Assembly: GCF_024707505.1 (NCBI RefSeq)
Contig: NZ_CP102604.1
Span: 1,860,001 to 1,924,000 of the forward strand
Length of the DNA stretch: 64,000 nt
Origin: Pantoea sp. SOD02
Lineage (GTDB): Bacteria; Pseudomonadota; Gammaproteobacteria; Enterobacterales; Enterobacteriaceae
Direction of reading: 5' to 3'
A program made the position numbers and the translations under genes. Below are positions 9,410-19,044 of the stretch, piece by piece; position 1 is the first letter of the stretch; the number at the start of each line of letters is the position of its first letter. Below the pieces are notes generated by a model. That model was given only the letters and a program-made list of their open reading frames with translations, made no database searches and had not been told where the DNA came from.

Positions 9410-11599
9410 TTAATCCTCAGTCGTAGAAGGCTGCTGCTGCGCTTTACGCGCTTTGGCACGGGCGACCGCAGCGGCAATTGCCGCTTTGCGTGGGTCGGCG
9501 GAGTCAGGAGAGGCAGCAGCCTCCACTTCAGGAGATGTGGCTTCAGTCTGCTGCGCAGCCGCCGCAGCGGCTTTTTTGGCTTTAGCGCGCGCTATTGCCG
9601 CTTCAACGGCAGCTTTGCGCGGATCGACTTCAGCAGCAGGAGCGTCAGCTGGCGGCTCGACTGGCGCTGGTTCAGCAGGTTGTGCGGCAGCGGCGGCTTT
9701 CTTCGCTTTCGCGCGGGCAATCGCTGCTTCAACGGCAGCTTTGCGTGGATCGATTTCAGCAGCAGGCGCGTCAGCTGGCGGCTCGGCAGGTGCAGGTTCA
9801 GCGGCAGCGGCGGCTTTCTTCGCTTTCGCACGAGCAATCGCCGCTTCAACGGCAGCTTTGCGCGGATCGACTTCAGCTACCGGTTCAGCGGCAGGCGCTA
9901 CCTCAGCCGCAGGTGCGCCGGCTTTCTTCGCCTTCGCACGCGCAATTGCCGCTTCCACCGCCGCTTTACGCGGATCGCCAGACTGGCGACTCAGCGCCTG
10001 AGTTTCAGCTTGCTTCTCGGCCTGCTGCGCTAAGGCTTGCGCGTGACGCGCTTCGCGCTCTGCAGCATCCTGCTCCGGCGTTTTTTCCTGACGCGCTTTC
10101 ACACGTGCCACGGCAGCGTCCCGTTCACCCTGGTCGCTGCGCGCCACGCGCTGTTTGGCGTTTTCATGACGCGCTTCACGCGCCTGTTTTTCGCGCTCCA
10201 GACGTGCCAGACGCGCTTCAAAACGCGCTTTCGCTTCGGCGGTGCGTTTCGCTTCGAGGTCGATGGCGCGCAGTTCAGCCTTCTCCTGGCGATAATATTG
10301 CACCAGCGGAATGTTACTTGGGCAAACGTAAGCGCAGGCACCACACTCAATGCAGTCATCAATATTGTGCGCGCGCGCTTTTTCGTGATCGCCACCCTGG
10401 CTGTACCAGAACAGCTGCTGCGGCAGCAGCTTGGCCGGACAAGCATCAGCGCAGGCGCTGCAGCGGATACAGGATTGTTCTTCCTGATCGTTGCCCATTT
10501 CGCTGGCGGACGGCGCCAGAATACAGTTGGAGATTTTCACCAGCGGCACGTTGAGCGACGGCAGGGTAAAGCCCATCAGCGGACCGCCCATGATCACCAT
10601 CTGGCGCGATCCCGGCGTAAAACCGGCATGCTGCAGCAGGTGACTCACCGGCGTACCGAGACGTCCCCAGACATTGCGTGGGCGCGCCAGCGCTTCGCCG
10701 GTCAGCGTCACCACGCGTTCGGTGATTGGTTCGCCGTCAACGATGGCGCGTTTTACCGCCCATGCAGTGCCGACGTTCTGCATCAACACACCGATATCGG
10801 TGGAGCGTCCGCCGTGTGGCACTTCGAGACCGGTAAGAATCTGCGTCAGCTGCTTCGCGCCGCCAGAAGGATACTTGGTGGGGATGACGCGAATCTGCAA
10901 TTCACGATCGCCACCCAATGCCTGCTTCAGCGCAGCAATGGCTTCAGGTTTGTTATCTTCAACGCCGATCAGCACGCGTTCCGCCTGCAACACCCACGCC
11001 AGAATGCGGCAGCCTTCCAGCACTTCGGCGGCACAATCCTGCATTAAACGGTCATCGGCGGTGATGTAAGGCTCGCACTCGGCGGCGTTGATGATCAGGG
11101 TTTTGACGCCGCGCAGGCCGCCGCGCAGTTTGGTGGCGGTCGGGAAGCCCGCGCCGCCTAAACCGGCAATGCCGGCATCGTGAATGCGTTTTACGGCCTC
11201 TTCACGCGACAGGGCGCGGTAATCGGGCTGCGGATCGAGTGTCGTCCAGCGATCTTCGCCGTCGGCACGCAGGAAAATGCACAGCTCTGAGAGGCCAGAA
11301 GGGTGCGCCGTCATGTGTGGCGCAATCTCTTCGATAGTGCCGGATGTCGGAGCGTGTACCGGCAGCATGCGTCCGCCGCCAAAGGTCAGCGGCTGACCGC
11401 GTAACACTTTGTCGCCGGGCGCCACGCAAATCTCGCCTTCATGGCCGATATGCTGTTTTAACGGAATGATAAAGCGCTCAGGCAGCGGTAACTGACTCAG
11501 CGGCGTGCCGTTGGACTGTGTTTTCATTTCCGGCGGATGAATGCCGCCCTGAAAATCCCACAGCTTCTCTTTGCGGAACAGGTTGAACAAATTAAGCAT
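9410..11599 (-). CDS. rsxC: Electron transport complex subunit RsxC with C-terminal repeats
   Basis: A 729-residue peripheral subunit that takes electrons from [20 protein letters not shown] (143-158) is the NADH/FMN-binding stretch. Two [4Fe-4S] motifs, [12 protein letters not shown] (377-388) and [12 protein letters not shown] (416-427), pass electrons to the membrane part. A charged, probably coiled-coil segment spans about 437-540. Five Ala/Lys-rich repeats follow, beginning [19 protein letters not shown] at residues 542, 578, 617, 659 and 702, joined by Pro/Ala/Glu linkers. Enterobacterial RsxC tails are commonly repetitive and variable in length. It overlaps rsxB by 8 bases. Confidence 0.97.
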   Translation of the reverse strand: MLNLFNLFRKEKLWDFQGGIHPPEMKTQSNGTPLSQLPLPERFIIPLKQHIGHEGEICVAPGDKVLRGQPLTFGGGRMLPVHAPTSGTIEEIAPHMTAHPSGLSELCIFLRADGEDRWTTLDPQPDYRALSREEAVKRIHDAGIAGLGGAGFPTATKLRGGLRGVKTLIINAAECEPYITADDRLMQDCAAEVLEGCRILAWVLQAERVLIGVEDNKPEAIAALKQALGGDRELQIRVIPTKYPSGGAKQLTQILTGLEVPHGGRSTDIGVLMQNVGTAWAVKRAIVDGEPITERVVTLTGEALARPRNVWGRLGTPVSHLLQHAGFTPGSRQMVIMGGPLMGFTLPSLNVPLVKISNCILAPSASEMGNDQEEQSCIRCSACADACPAKLLPQQLFWYSQGGDHEKARAHNIDDCIECGACAYVCPSNIPLVQYYRQEKAELRAIDLEAKRTAEAKARFEARLARLEREKQAREARHENAKQRVARSDQGERDAAVARVKARQEKTPEQDAAEREARHAQALAQQAEKQAETQALSRQSGDPRKAAVEAAIARAKAKKAGAPAAEVAPAAEPVAEVDPRKAAVEAAIARAKAKKAAAAAEPAPAEPPADAPAAEIDPRKAAVEAAIARAKAKKAAAAAQPAEPAPVEPPADAPAAEVDPRKAAVEAAIARAKAKKAAAAAAQQTEATSPEVEAAASPDSADPRKAAIAAAVARAKARKAQQQPSTTED
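9440..9976 (-). repeat. In-frame tandem repeats encoding the RsxC tail
   Basis: Five imperfect coding repeats, each with the 19-residue core [19 protein letters not shown] and a variable Pro/Ala-rich linker. Unit length grows from 36 to 43 residues. The second to fourth units are also nearly identical at DNA level, so the region is prone to unit gain and loss and to short-read assembly error. Confidence 0.9.
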
Positions 11600-12173
11600 G
11601 GGTTGTTTCTACCGGGATCACCCGTACAGGAATGGTGTCGAGATTCCACTTCCAGTTGGCCGTGGTGGTGGCAACCGGGCGCATCTCAATGCAGTCGGTC
11701 GGGCAAGGCGCAACGCAGAGATCGCAGCCGGTGCAGACGTCGCTCAGCACGGTGTGCATGGCGCGCGTGGCACCGACGATGGCGTCCACCGGGCAAGCCT
11801 GAATACATTTGGTGCAGCCGATGCAGTTCTCTTCATCGATCCACGCCACGGTACGTATCGGCTCCAGCACTTCTGCGCCGCCGTCGAGCGGTTGCGGTTC
11901 AACGTTGAGCAGCGCGGCCAGTTTGAGCATGGTCTGCTCGCCGCCAGGCGCGCATTTATTGATGGCTTCGCCGTTATTACCTACCGCATCGGCATACGGA
12001 CGACAGCCGGGATAGCCGCACTGCCCACACTGGCTCTGCGGTAAAATCTCATCGATCTGTTCAACAATCGGATCTTCTTCCACCTCGAAGCGACGCGAGG
12101 CGTAACCGAGCAGGGCACCAAACACCAGGCCCAAAGCAGCAAGCGCGACAATCGCAATCCAAATCGCGGTCAT
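11592..12173 (-). CDS. rsxB: Electron transport complex subunit RsxB (ferredoxin-like)
   Basis: A 193-residue iron-sulfur protein anchored by an N-terminal membrane helix. It has [15 protein letters not shown] (an Fe-S domain of the RnfB type) and two ferredoxin motifs, [12 protein letters not shown] and [12 protein letters not shown]. It carries electrons between RsxC and the membrane subunits. Length equals the E. coli protein (192). It overlaps rsxA by one base (stop/start TAATG type). Confidence 0.97.
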   Translation of the reverse strand: MTAIWIAIVALAALGLVFGALLGYASRRFEVEEDPIVEQIDEILPQSQCGQCGYPGCRPYADAVGNNGEAINKCAPGGEQTMLKLAALLNVEPQPLDGGAEVLEPIRTVAWIDEENCIGCTKCIQACPVDAIVGATRAMHTVLSDVCTGCDLCVAPCPTDCIEMRPVATTTANWKWNLDTIPVRVIPVETTHA

Positions 12174-12754
12174 TAGAATTTCACCAGCCCGGTGAAGCCC
12201 ATAAAGGCCAGCGCCATCAAACCAGCGGTGATCAGCGCAATCGAGTTGCCTTTAAACGGTGCAGGAACATTCGCCAGCACCAGACGCTCGCGCATACCCG
12301 CAAACAGCACCATCACCAGCGAGAAGCCAAGTGACGCGCTGAAGCCGTACAGCGCCGCTTGCAGGAAGGTGTGATTCAAATTAACGCTTAAGAGTGGCAC
12401 GCCCAGCACCGCACAGTTGGTGGTGATCAGCGGCAAAAAGATACCCAGCAGGCGATAAAGTGATGGACTGGTTTTGCGCACCACCATTTCGGTGAACTGC
12501 ACGACAACAGCAATCACCAGGATGTAGGCGAGGGTACGCAGGTAAACCAGATCGAGCGGCACCAGAATCAGGTGGTTCACCAGCCAGGCGCAGATCGCCG
12601 CCAGCGTGATCACGAAAGTGGTGGCAAGTCCCATGCCGATGGCCGTTTCCAGTTTTTTTGACACGCCCATAAAGGGACAAAGGCCGAGGAATTTGACCAA
12701 CACGAAGTTGTTCACCAGCACTGTGCCAATAAAGAGAAGTAAGTAATCGGTCAT
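12173..12754 (-). CDS. rsxA: Electron transport complex subunit RsxA
   Basis: A 193-residue inner-membrane protein with six predicted helices, paralogous to Rsx[12 protein letters not shown] (Cys26) and [12 protein letters not shown] carry the cluster-binding cysteines seen in Rnf/Nqr structures. It is the first gene of the operon rsxABCDGE-nth, all with overlaps or gaps of a few bases. The operon promoter should lie in 12755-12877. Confidence 0.97.
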   Translation of the reverse strand: MTDYLLLFIGTVLVNNFVLVKFLGLCPFMGVSKKLETAIGMGLATTFVITLAAICAWLVNHLILVPLDLVYLRTLAYILVIAVVVQFTEMVVRKTSPSLYRLLGIFLPLITTNCAVLGVPLLSVNLNHTFLQAALYGFSASLGFSLVMVLFAGMRERLVLANVPAPFKGNSIALITAGLMALAFMGFTGLVKF

Positions 12755-12794
12755 TTTTTAACCTGGGAAGCCGAAAGGCGTCTATTATCCGGAA

Positions 12795-12812
12795 TTGAGA
12801 GGTGCATCTCAA
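12795..12812. promoter_or_regulatory. Inverted repeat upstream of rsxA
   Basis: TTGAGA/TCTCAA arms with a 6-base centre lie about 40 bases before the rsxA start codon. It may be an operator or a weak hairpin in the leader. No known regulator motif is recognised. Confidence 0.3.
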
Positions 12813-12877
12813 CCTTCACCGGGTTTGTGTGGTCGTTGAGAGCACTCAGAATTAAATTGCTGACGAAACTCACATCA

Positions 12878-13321
12878 TTATGGCTGGATAAACGTCTGTT
12901 TAACGCGTTGAGAGCGTTTGAAATAGGGCACAAACACCGCCGCAGCCAACAGCGACAGCAGCAACGTCTGAATCGCCTTGCCGTCGGCAACGGGCGTGAA
13001 GGCAAAGGTTTTTAACGCCAGCAAAATCGTCATCAACAGCCACAGAATGTAGTGGCGCGGTAAGCGACGCGAACGTTTACAGAAAATCCAGCACACCCAC
13101 ATGCTGTAAAGCCAAACCACTGCGGCGGTCAGCAGTGAGATCGACCATTGCGTGAGCAAAATGCCGCCGTCTGAAAACAGCGTAGTACGCAATTCGGGAT
13201 TGAACAGCGGGCTCAAATACATCGCCACTACCAGCGCGCTGGTCAGCATGGTCATGATCAGCCACGCCAGCGGCAGCAATAACCAGCCAGCGATACGCGG
13301 CGGGAACACCTGTTCGGTCAT
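12878..13321 (-). CDS. ydgK: DUF2569 inner-membrane protein YdgK
   Basis: A 147-residue membrane protein of the DUF2569 family, at the same place upstream of rsxA as E. coli ydgK. The start RIAGWLLLPLAWLIM is the family signature (GGWLLLPA-type). Four hydrophobic segments are visible, at about residues 11-34, 53-78, 88-108 and 116-135. The function is unknown. A 123-base gap separates it from rsxA on the same strand, so it could be read through or separate. Confidence 0.9.
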   Translation of the reverse strand: MTEQVFPPRIAGWLLLPLAWLIMTMLTSALVVAMYLSPLFNPELRTTLFSDGGILLTQWSISLLTAAVVWLYSMWVCWIFCKRSRRLPRHYILWLLMTILLALKTFAFTPVADGKAIQTLLLSLLAAAVFVPYFKRSQRVKQTFIQP

Positions 13322-13431
13322 CGGGAAGATCCTGTTTGCAGAAAAGAGGGCGATGCAGAGCGTATCATGTCCAAACGGGGCACGCCCGACCTGGACAACG
13401 CAAGAGCGCAGATAAAGAGGGGATAAATCAA

Positions 13432-13647
13432 TTAGATCACGTAACGCCAGACGGTTTTAGGCACGCGGCCCATGTCGAACAGACGTCCGCCAGAGACCAG
13501 TTCAGCACGTCGATGGTCGGCAGCGCGATACATATTGATGATCTCATTATCATCAGTCAGCGAATAATTAAGATGGTCGTAGAGTTTTTCCAGACTATCG
13601 AGATTATTCACTTTGCGGAATTTCAGCAGGTAATCTAACGCAGTCAT
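13432..13647 (-). CDS. cnu: OriC-binding nucleoid-associated protein Cnu (Hha/YmoA family)
   Basis: A 71-residue Hha-family protein matching E. coli Cnu/YdgT (71 aa). [20 protein letters not shown] and [20 protein letters not shown] are the family hallmarks. Such proteins bind H-NS or StpA and modulate silencing of horizontally acquired genes; Cnu also binds an oriC site. The start [12 protein letters not shown] aligns with homologues; an in-frame ATG three codons upstream lacks a ribosome binding site. Confidence 0.95.
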   Translation of the reverse strand: MTALDYLLKFRKVNNLDSLEKLYDHLNYSLTDDNEIINMYRAADHRRAELVSGGRLFDMGRVPKTVWRYVI

Positions 13648-14035
13648 GATTGCCATTTAAATATAAAGTACTCGGAAGTGCCCAAGTATAGGGAGCACGC
13701 AGCGAGAGTCCATACGCGACTTGTAAAAAAATACAAAATTCAGACAACATGCGCTAATTCGCTCATGAAACGACACTTTTTTGCCTTTTAAACGTTTTAA
13801 ACGCGTATTTGAAAAGCGATTTAAGGCAAATTCAGGCCGGTAATTAGCGGGTATGTGAGAAAATCTCACACTAATTAATCCATACTGGTTAGCCATTATT
13901 TATCCGTCTCTATAATAGTTATTTCCGATCGTGCTGCTGACGAATCCGCTAATTATTCGCGACTGGTCGGCAAATTTATGCACACGCCATGAAACCAGCA
14001 CTCACAATCTGTGCGAGCAGTCACAAAACCAATAA

Positions 14036-14055
14036 TTGATTGTCCGGACAGTCAA
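14036..14055. promoter_or_regulatory. 20-bp palindrome upstream of ytfQ
   Basis: TTGAT-TGTCCGGACA-GTCAA reads almost the same on both strands (one mismatched pair). It lies 270 bases before the ytfQ start and 22 bases before the GalR-like site. It is a candidate second operator; the regulator is unknown. Confidence 0.5.
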
Positions 14056-14076
14056 TAACCATTCTTTACGTACCCG

Positions 14077-14092
14077 CTGTAATCGTTTCCAG
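14077..14092. promoter_or_regulatory. Candidate GalR/GalS-type operator upstream of ytfQ
   Basis: CTGTAATCGTTTCCAG matches the E. coli GalR/GalS consensus GTGKAANCGNTTNCAC at all but the outermost positions. The central AANCGNTT core is intact. In E. coli ytfQ is reported to be under GalR/GalS control, which supports the call. Confidence 0.6.
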
Positions 14093-14321
14093 TAGTGAGA
14101 AACATAACCGATTCTGTTTATTACATTTATTTAACCACCTGCGCAATAATTAGCAGGCATTTTGTCCATAACGGCACTCTCCTTAAAGCCTTGCTCGTTC
14201 GCGTAACTCCTTTAATTCACTCTGATTTGTGAAGTAAGTCGCGCTTGTTTACGCGCTTTTCAGCCAGGCTTAATTCGCGTTTTGTACCCCTACAACACAC
14301 TCCCTTCAGAGGAATGAAATT

Positions 14322-15278
14322 ATGTGGAAACGTTTACTCTTGACCGCCATGGTGAGCTCGGCACTGAGTACGTCGGTGTTGGCTGCTGATATGACGGTAG
14401 GCTTCTCACAGGTTGGCTCGGAATCTGGCTGGCGTTCAGCAGAAACCAATGTGGCAAAAAGTGAAGCGCAAAAGCGCGGCATCACACTGAAAATCGCCGA
14501 TGGCCAACAGAAACAAGAGAACCAAATCAAAGCGGTGCGCTCGTTCATTGCGCAGGGCGTTGATGCCATCTTCATTGCGCCGGTGGTGCAAACGGGATGG
14601 GAGCCGGTACTGGAAGAAGCCAAAGATGCCAAAATTCCGGTGTTCTTACTCGACCGCGCCATCGTGGTGAAAGACAAATCGCTGTACATGGCGGTGGTCA
14701 CTGCTGACAACGTGCTGGAAGGCAAGTTGATTGGTGACTGGCTGGTGAAAACTGTTGCGGACAAAAAATGTAACGTCGTCGAGCTGCAAGGCACCGTTGG
14801 CGCCAGCGTAGCGATTGACCGTAAGAAAGGCTTCGCCGAAGCCATCGCGGGACACGACAACATCAAAGTGATTCGCTCGCAGTCCGGTGACTTTACCCGC
14901 AGCAAAGGTAAAGAGGTGATGGAGAGTTTCATCAAGGCGGAAAACAACGGCAAGAACATCTGCATGGTTTACGCGCATAACGATGATATGGCGATCGGTG
15001 CCATTCAGGCGATCAAAGAAGCCGGCCTCAAACCAGGTAAAGATATCCTGACCGGTTCGATTGACGGCGTGCCCGATATCTACAAAGCGATGCTGGCCGG
15101 TGAAGCCAATGCCAACGTGGAGCTGACGCCAAACATGGCGGGGCCGGCATTTGACGCGCTGGAGAAATTCAAGAAAGACGGCACGATGCCGCCGAAAATC
15201 ATCAAAACAGAATCGAAACTGTATCTGCCGGACTCCGCGCAGGCACAGCTCGATACCAAAAAAGGCATGGGTTACTGA
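14322..15278 (+). CDS. ytfQ: Galactofuranose-type ABC transporter periplasmic binding protein YtfQ
   Basis: A 318-residue type I periplasmic sugar-binding protein, the same length as E. coli YtfQ, which binds galactofuranose and galactopyranose. The signal peptide is residues 1-22 (ending VLAADM). The mature protein starts with TVGFSQVGSESGWRSAE. Sugar contacts are expected around IFIAPVVQTGWEPV, LLDRAI and AHNDDMAIGAIQAIKEAG. The ribosome binding site AGAGGA lies 8 bases upstream of ATG. It is the first gene of ytfQRT-yjfF; a hairpin follows it, which would favour expression of the binding protein over the rest. Confidence 0.93.
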   Translation: MWKRLLLTAMVSSALSTSVLAADMTVGFSQVGSESGWRSAETNVAKSEAQKRGITLKIADGQQKQENQIKAVRSFIAQGVDAIFIAPVVQTGWEPVLEEAKDAKIPVFLLDRAIVVKDKSLYMAVVTADNVLEGKLIGDWLVKTVADKKCNVVELQGTVGASVAIDRKKGFAEAIAGHDNIKVIRSQSGDFTRSKGKEVMESFIKAENNGKNICMVYAHNDDMAIGAIQAIKEAGLKPGKDILTGSIDGVPDIYKAMLAGEANANVELTPNMAGPAFDALEKFKKDGTMPPKIIKTESKLYLPDSAQAQLDTKKGMGY

Positions 15279-15285
15279 TCCCCGC

Positions 15286-15308
15286 AACCGCCCTTCGGGG
15301 CGGTTTTT
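15286..15308 (+). terminator. Hairpin with T-tract between ytfQ and ytfR
   Basis: AACCGCCC/GGGGCGGTT with a TTC-containing loop, then TTTTT. It is a rho-independent terminator shape inside an operon, so it probably causes partial termination after the binding-protein gene. Confidence 0.8.
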
Positions 15309-15334
15309 GATGACGTAAGGCGAGGTAGAACCCG

Positions 15335-16855
15335 ATGAGCACCTCCGATGAAACCGCACTGCTGACCATCAGCGGCGTCAGTAAAGGCTTTCCCGGCGTG
15401 AAGGCGCTGGATAATGTTTCGTTCAGCATCCGCAAGGGCGAGATCATGGCGCTGCTGGGCGAAAATGGCGCGGGCAAATCTACGCTGATTAAAGTCCTGA
15501 CCGGCGTTTACACCCGCGATGCCGGCACCGTAACCCTGAATGGCAAGGCGATTACGCCGCACAATACTGCTGATGCGCAGGAGATGGGCATTGGCACCGT
15601 TTATCAGGAAGTGAATCTGCTGCCGAATATGTCGGTGGCGGATAATTTGTACATTGGCCGCGAGCCGCGTCGCTTTGGCATGATCGATCGCAAGCGCATG
15701 GTGCGCGATGCAGATGCGCTGATGCGCAATTACGGCTTCGTGCTCGACGTGACGCGTCCGCTGGGCCATTACTCGGTGGCGATGCAGCAGATCATTGCGA
15801 TTTGCCGCGCGGTCGATCTCTCCGCGCAGGTGCTAATCCTCGATGAACCGACCGCCAGCCTTGATGCCAACGAAGTCGAGATGCTGTTTACCCTGATGGC
15901 GCAGCTGAAAGCCAAAGGGATGAGCCTGATTTTTGTGACCCACTTTCTCGACCAGGTTTACCGCATTACCGATCGCATCACCGTGCTGCGTAACGGCCAG
16001 TTTATTGCCACGCGCGATACCGCCACGTTGCCGCAGATTGAACTGATTAAGCTGATGTTGGGACGCGAGTTGCTGGAAACCGCTTTGCAGCGTCAGGGCA
16101 GCACGCTGCGCAGCAATCAGCCGGTGGTGTCGTTTGAAGATTACGGCAAGAAGGGCACCATTGAACCGTTCAACCTGCAGGTGCGTCCGGGGGAAGTGGT
16201 AGGCCTGGCCGGATTGCTCGGTTCCGGTCGTACCGAAACCGCCGAAGTGCTGTTTGGTATCCGCCGCGCCGATCGCGGGACTGCAACTATCAAGGGCAAA
16301 GTGCAGAACATCCGCACGCCCGCGAAGGCCTCGCGCCTTGGTATGGGGTTCTGTCCGGAAGATCGTAAAACCGACGGCATCATTGGTGGCGCATCGGTAC
16401 GCGAAAATATCATTCTGGCATTGCAGGCACAGCGCGGCTGGCTGCGACCGATTAAGCGTCGTGAGCAGCAGGAGATCGCCGAGCGCTTTATCAAGAGCCT
16501 TGGCATTCGCACGCCGCATGCCGATCAGCCGGTTGAGCTGTTGTCCGGCGGCAACCAGCAAAAGGTGCTGCTGTCGCGCTGGCTGGTGACCAAACCACAA
16601 TTCCTGATCCTCGACGAGCCAACGCGCGGCATCGATGTGGGCGCGCACGCCGAGATCATTCGCTTAATTGAAACCCTGTGCGCCGACGGATTGGCGCTGC
16701 TGGTTATCTCCTCTGAACTCGAAGAACTGGTGGGCTATGCCGATCGCGTGTTGATTATGCGCGATTTGAAGCAGGTGGCCGAAATCCCGCTGGAGCAGCT
16801 GTCGGTGGCCGCGATCGTCAACGCCATCGCTGACGGAGGAGCACAATATGCTTGA
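15335..16855 (+). CDS. ytfR: Galactofuranose-type ABC transporter ATP-binding protein YtfR
   Basis: A 506-residue tandem ATPase of the carbohydrate CUT2 class. The first nucleotide-binding domain has Walker [10 protein letters not shown] and Walker B VLILDEPTASLD. Its signature is degenerate (LGHYSVAMQQ), as in other CUT2 ATPases. The second has a divergent Walker A GLLGSGRTET, the signature [15 protein letters not shown] and Walker [13 protein letters not shown]. It powers import through YtfT/YjfF. It overlaps ytfT by 8 bases. Confidence 0.93.
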   Translation: MSTSDETALLTISGVSKGFPGVKALDNVSFSIRKGEIMALLGENGAGKSTLIKVLTGVYTRDAGTVTLNGKAITPHNTADAQEMGIGTVYQEVNLLPNMSVADNLYIGREPRRFGMIDRKRMVRDADALMRNYGFVLDVTRPLGHYSVAMQQIIAICRAVDLSAQVLILDEPTASLDANEVEMLFTLMAQLKAKGMSLIFVTHFLDQVYRITDRITVLRNGQFIATRDTATLPQIELIKLMLGRELLETALQRQGSTLRSNQPVVSFEDYGKKGTIEPFNLQVRPGEVVGLAGLLGSGRTETAEVLFGIRRADRGTATIKGKVQNIRTPAKASRLGMGFCPEDRKTDGIIGGASVRENIILALQAQRGWLRPIKRREQQEIAERFIKSLGIRTPHADQPVELLSGGNQQKVLLSRWLVTKPQFLILDEPTRGIDVGAHAEIIRLIETLCADGLALLVISSELEELVGYADRVLIMRDLKQVAEIPLEQLSVAAIVNAIADGGAQYA

Positions 16856-17864
16856 ATCCCCTATGACACATGACAAACCCGAACGGCGTAAGCCGAAGCT
16901 GCCGCCGGGCATGCCGCAGATTGTGGCGCTGATTCTGGTGCTGCTGGTGGATAGCCTGGTGGCGAATAACTTTTTTGCCATTCACATTCAGGATGGCCGT
17001 TTGTTCGGCAGTCCGATTGATATTCTCAATCGCGCCGCTCCGGTGGCGCTGCTGGCGATCGGCATGACGCTGGTGATTGCCACCGGCGGCATCGATCTGT
17101 CGGTGGGCGCGGTGATGGCAATTGCAGGCGCGACGGCGGCAACGTTGACGGTGGCGGGACACAGTTTGCCGTTCATCATTCTGGTGACGCTCGGTACCGG
17201 TCTGGCCTGCGGTTTGTGGAATGGCATTTTGGTGGCGCTACTAAAAATTCAGCCGTTTGTCGCCACCTTGATCTTGATGGTGGCGGGACGTGGCGTGGCG
17301 CAGTTGATTACGCAGGGGCAAATCGTCACCTTCAACAGCGATAGCCTGGCGTGGTTTGGTAGCGGTTCGCTGTGGCTGTTGCCGGTGCCGGTATGGATTA
17401 CGCTGCTGGTGGCGTTAGTGGTGTGGTTGTTGACGCGCAAAACCGCGCTCGGACTGTTTATCGAAGCGGTGGGTATCAACCTGCGCGCGGCGCGCAATGC
17501 CGGTGTGAATGGCTGGCTGGTGGTGATGTCGACCTATGTGATTAGCGGCATGTGTGCGGCGGTGGCGGGCATGATCGTCGCGGCAGATATCCGTGGGGCC
17601 GATGCCAATAACGCCGGTTTGTGGCTCGAGCTGGATGCGATTCTGGCGGTGGTGATTGGCGGTGCCTCGCTGATGGGCGGACGCTTTAATCTGGTGCTGT
17701 CGCTGATTGGCGCGTTGATTATTCAGTCGATGAATACCGGCATTTTGCTGTCCGGCTTCCAGCCTGAACTCAATCAGGTAGTGAAAGCGGTGGTGGTGAT
17801 GTGCGTGCTGCTGCTGCAGTCGCCACGCTTTATTGCCATGTTGAAACGGAGACGCCCGAAATGA
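16848..17864 (+). CDS. ytfT: Galactofuranose-type ABC transporter permease YtfT
   Basis: A 338-residue CUT2 permease (BPD_transp_2 family). GMTLVIATGGIDLSVGAVMAIAG is the family signature in the third or fourth helix. AILAVVIGGASLMGGRFN is the C-terminal signature. About nine helices are visible. The ATG at 16848 lies inside the end of ytfR; a second ATG five codons on is possible. It forms the membrane pore with YjfF. Confidence 0.92.
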   Translation: MLESPMTHDKPERRKPKLPPGMPQIVALILVLLVDSLVANNFFAIHIQDGRLFGSPIDILNRAAPVALLAIGMTLVIATGGIDLSVGAVMAIAGATAATLTVAGHSLPFIILVTLGTGLACGLWNGILVALLKIQPFVATLILMVAGRGVAQLITQGQIVTFNSDSLAWFGSGSLWLLPVPVWITLLVALVVWLLTRKTALGLFIEAVGINLRAARNAGVNGWLVVMSTYVISGMCAAVAGMIVAADIRGADANNAGLWLELDAILAVVIGGASLMGGRFNLVLSLIGALIIQSMNTGILLSGFQPELNQVVKAVVVMCVLLLQSPRFIAMLKRRRPK

Positions 17865-18847
17865 TTAAACGTCATCTGCCCTTGATGATCACGCTGCTGG
17901 TGTTTGTGGCGGGTTATCTGTTTTGCCTGAGTCAATTTCCCGGCTTCGCCTCAACGCGCGTGATCTGCAATATCCTTACCGATAATGCCTTCCTCGGCAT
18001 TATTGCCGTGGGAATGACGTTCGTGATTTTGTCCGGCGGGATTGATCTGTCGGTGGGCGCGGTGATCGCCTTTAGCGGTGTGTTCCTCGCGCGGGTTATT
18101 GGCGATTATCATCTCGATCCAATTCTGGCGTTTGCGCTGGTGCTGGCGATGGGCGCGCTGTTTGGCGCGATGATGGGCTGGTTGATCGATGCGCTGAAAA
18201 TCCCGGCCTTTATCATTACGCTGGCGGGGATGTTTTTCCTGCGCGGCTGCAGCTATCTGGTGTCGGAGAATTCGATTCCTATCGATCATCCGCTCTATAC
18301 CACGCTGTCGAGTCTGGCGTGGAAGATCCCCGGCGGCGGGCGTTTGAGCTTGCTGGCGCTGATTATGCTGGTGGTGGTGCTGGGCGGCATTATTCTGGCG
18401 CACCGCACGCGTTTTGGTAATCAGGTATATGCGATTGGCGGCAGCCTGACTTCGGCGCAGCTGATGGGCGTGTCCACGCGTGCGACCACCATTAAGATTT
18501 ATATGTTGTCGACCACGCTGGCGACGCTGGCGGGCATTGTGTTCTCGATTTATACCTCGGCGGGTTATGCGCTGGCGGGATTGGGTGTGGAACTGGACGC
18601 GATTGCCTCGGTGGTGATTGGCGGGACGTTGTTGTCCGGCGGCGTCGGCACGGTGTTGGGCACGCTGTTCGGCGTGTTGATTCAGGGATTGATTCAGACC
18701 TGGATTAACTTCGACGGTACCTTGAGTTCATGGTGGACCAAGATCGCCATCGGCATTCTGCTGTTCGCCTTTATCGCGCTGCAACGCCTGTTAACGGTTA
18801 TGTGGGATCGCCAGCAGAACGCACCTGTCAAAAGATTAACCTCGTAG
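17861..18847 (+). CDS. yjfF: Galactofuranose-type ABC transporter permease YjfF
   Basis: A 328-residue second CUT2 permease of the importer (E. coli YjfF 331 aa). GMTFVILSGGIDLSVGAVIAFSG and AIASVVIGGTLLSGGVGTV are the same signatures as in YtfT. The start ATG overlaps the ytfT stop as ATGA, so the longer upstream frame is rejected. It is the last gene of the operon; a palindromic repeat begins 4 bases after its stop. Confidence 0.93.
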   Translation: MIKRHLPLMITLLVFVAGYLFCLSQFPGFASTRVICNILTDNAFLGIIAVGMTFVILSGGIDLSVGAVIAFSGVFLARVIGDYHLDPILAFALVLAMGALFGAMMGWLIDALKIPAFIITLAGMFFLRGCSYLVSENSIPIDHPLYTTLSSLAWKIPGGGRLSLLALIMLVVVLGGIILAHRTRFGNQVYAIGGSLTSAQLMGVSTRATTIKIYMLSTTLATLAGIVFSIYTSAGYALAGLGVELDAIASVVIGGTLLSGGVGTVLGTLFGVLIQGLIQTWINFDGTLSSWWTKIAIGILLFAFIALQRLLTVMWDRQQNAPVKRLTS

Positions 18848-18851
18848 TTTT

Positions 18852-18875
18852 GTAGGGTGGCCATTTATGGCCACC
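18852..18875 (+). repeat. Palindromic repeat, GGCC variant, forward
   Basis: The tag GTAGG is followed by arms GTGGCCAT/ATGGCCAC around TT. It has the layout of types A and B but with different arm bases, as if the arms co-varied. Confidence 0.8.
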
Positions 18876-18912
18876 TGGTTTGCTTTGTGGCTTTTGGATC
18901 GGCGCAAAGGCC

Positions 18913-19010
18913 AGAAAAGGCCAGCCCGATCGCAAAGAAACCCTGCATCCCTGCAGATCGGCCTCGCCATCCATGGCTCGGACGCTTTGCTCTTCGGGCT
19001 GGCCTTTCCT
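18913..19010. repeat. Long imperfect inverted repeat in the yjfF-araA gap
   Basis: The left arm at 18913-18937 (AGAAAAGGCCAGCCCGA then GCAAAG) pairs with the reverse complement of 18985-19010 (AGGAAAGGCCAGCCCGA then GCAAAG). The arms match at about 22 of 25 positions. The ~47-base centre has smaller self-complementary pieces (CTGCATCCCTGCAG, CCATCCATGG). It is flanked on both sides by the short palindromic repeats, so the whole 18851-19106 block may be one composite element. Confidence 0.7.
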
Positions 19011-19044
19011 GACCTCGTGGATAATTTCATCGCTGCTTTATCCC

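Larger units (their letters stand above)
13648..14321. other. Intergenic region upstream of ytfQ
   Basis: An AT-rich divergent gap of about 670 bases between cnu (minus) and ytfQ (plus). It contains the two operator-like palindromes listed separately. A minus-strand frame at 13657-13896 (79 codons) has no recognisable homologue and low-complexity composition, and is not called. Confidence 0.7.

Noticed and set aside
9595..11047. Long plus-strand frames (319 and 336 codons) opposite rsxC
   Set aside because: They are antisense shadows of a high-GC gene with repetitive codons; protein sequences are Arg/Gln/His-rich without domains.
12751..13005. 84-codon minus-strand frame overlapping ydgK and the rsxA promoter
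   Set aside because: Out-of-frame overlap with ydgK, Arg/Cys-rich, no start signal.
13657..13896. 79-codon minus-strand open frame upstream of cnu
   Set aside because: No ribosome binding site, no recognisable family, and it lies in AT-rich regulatory DNA.
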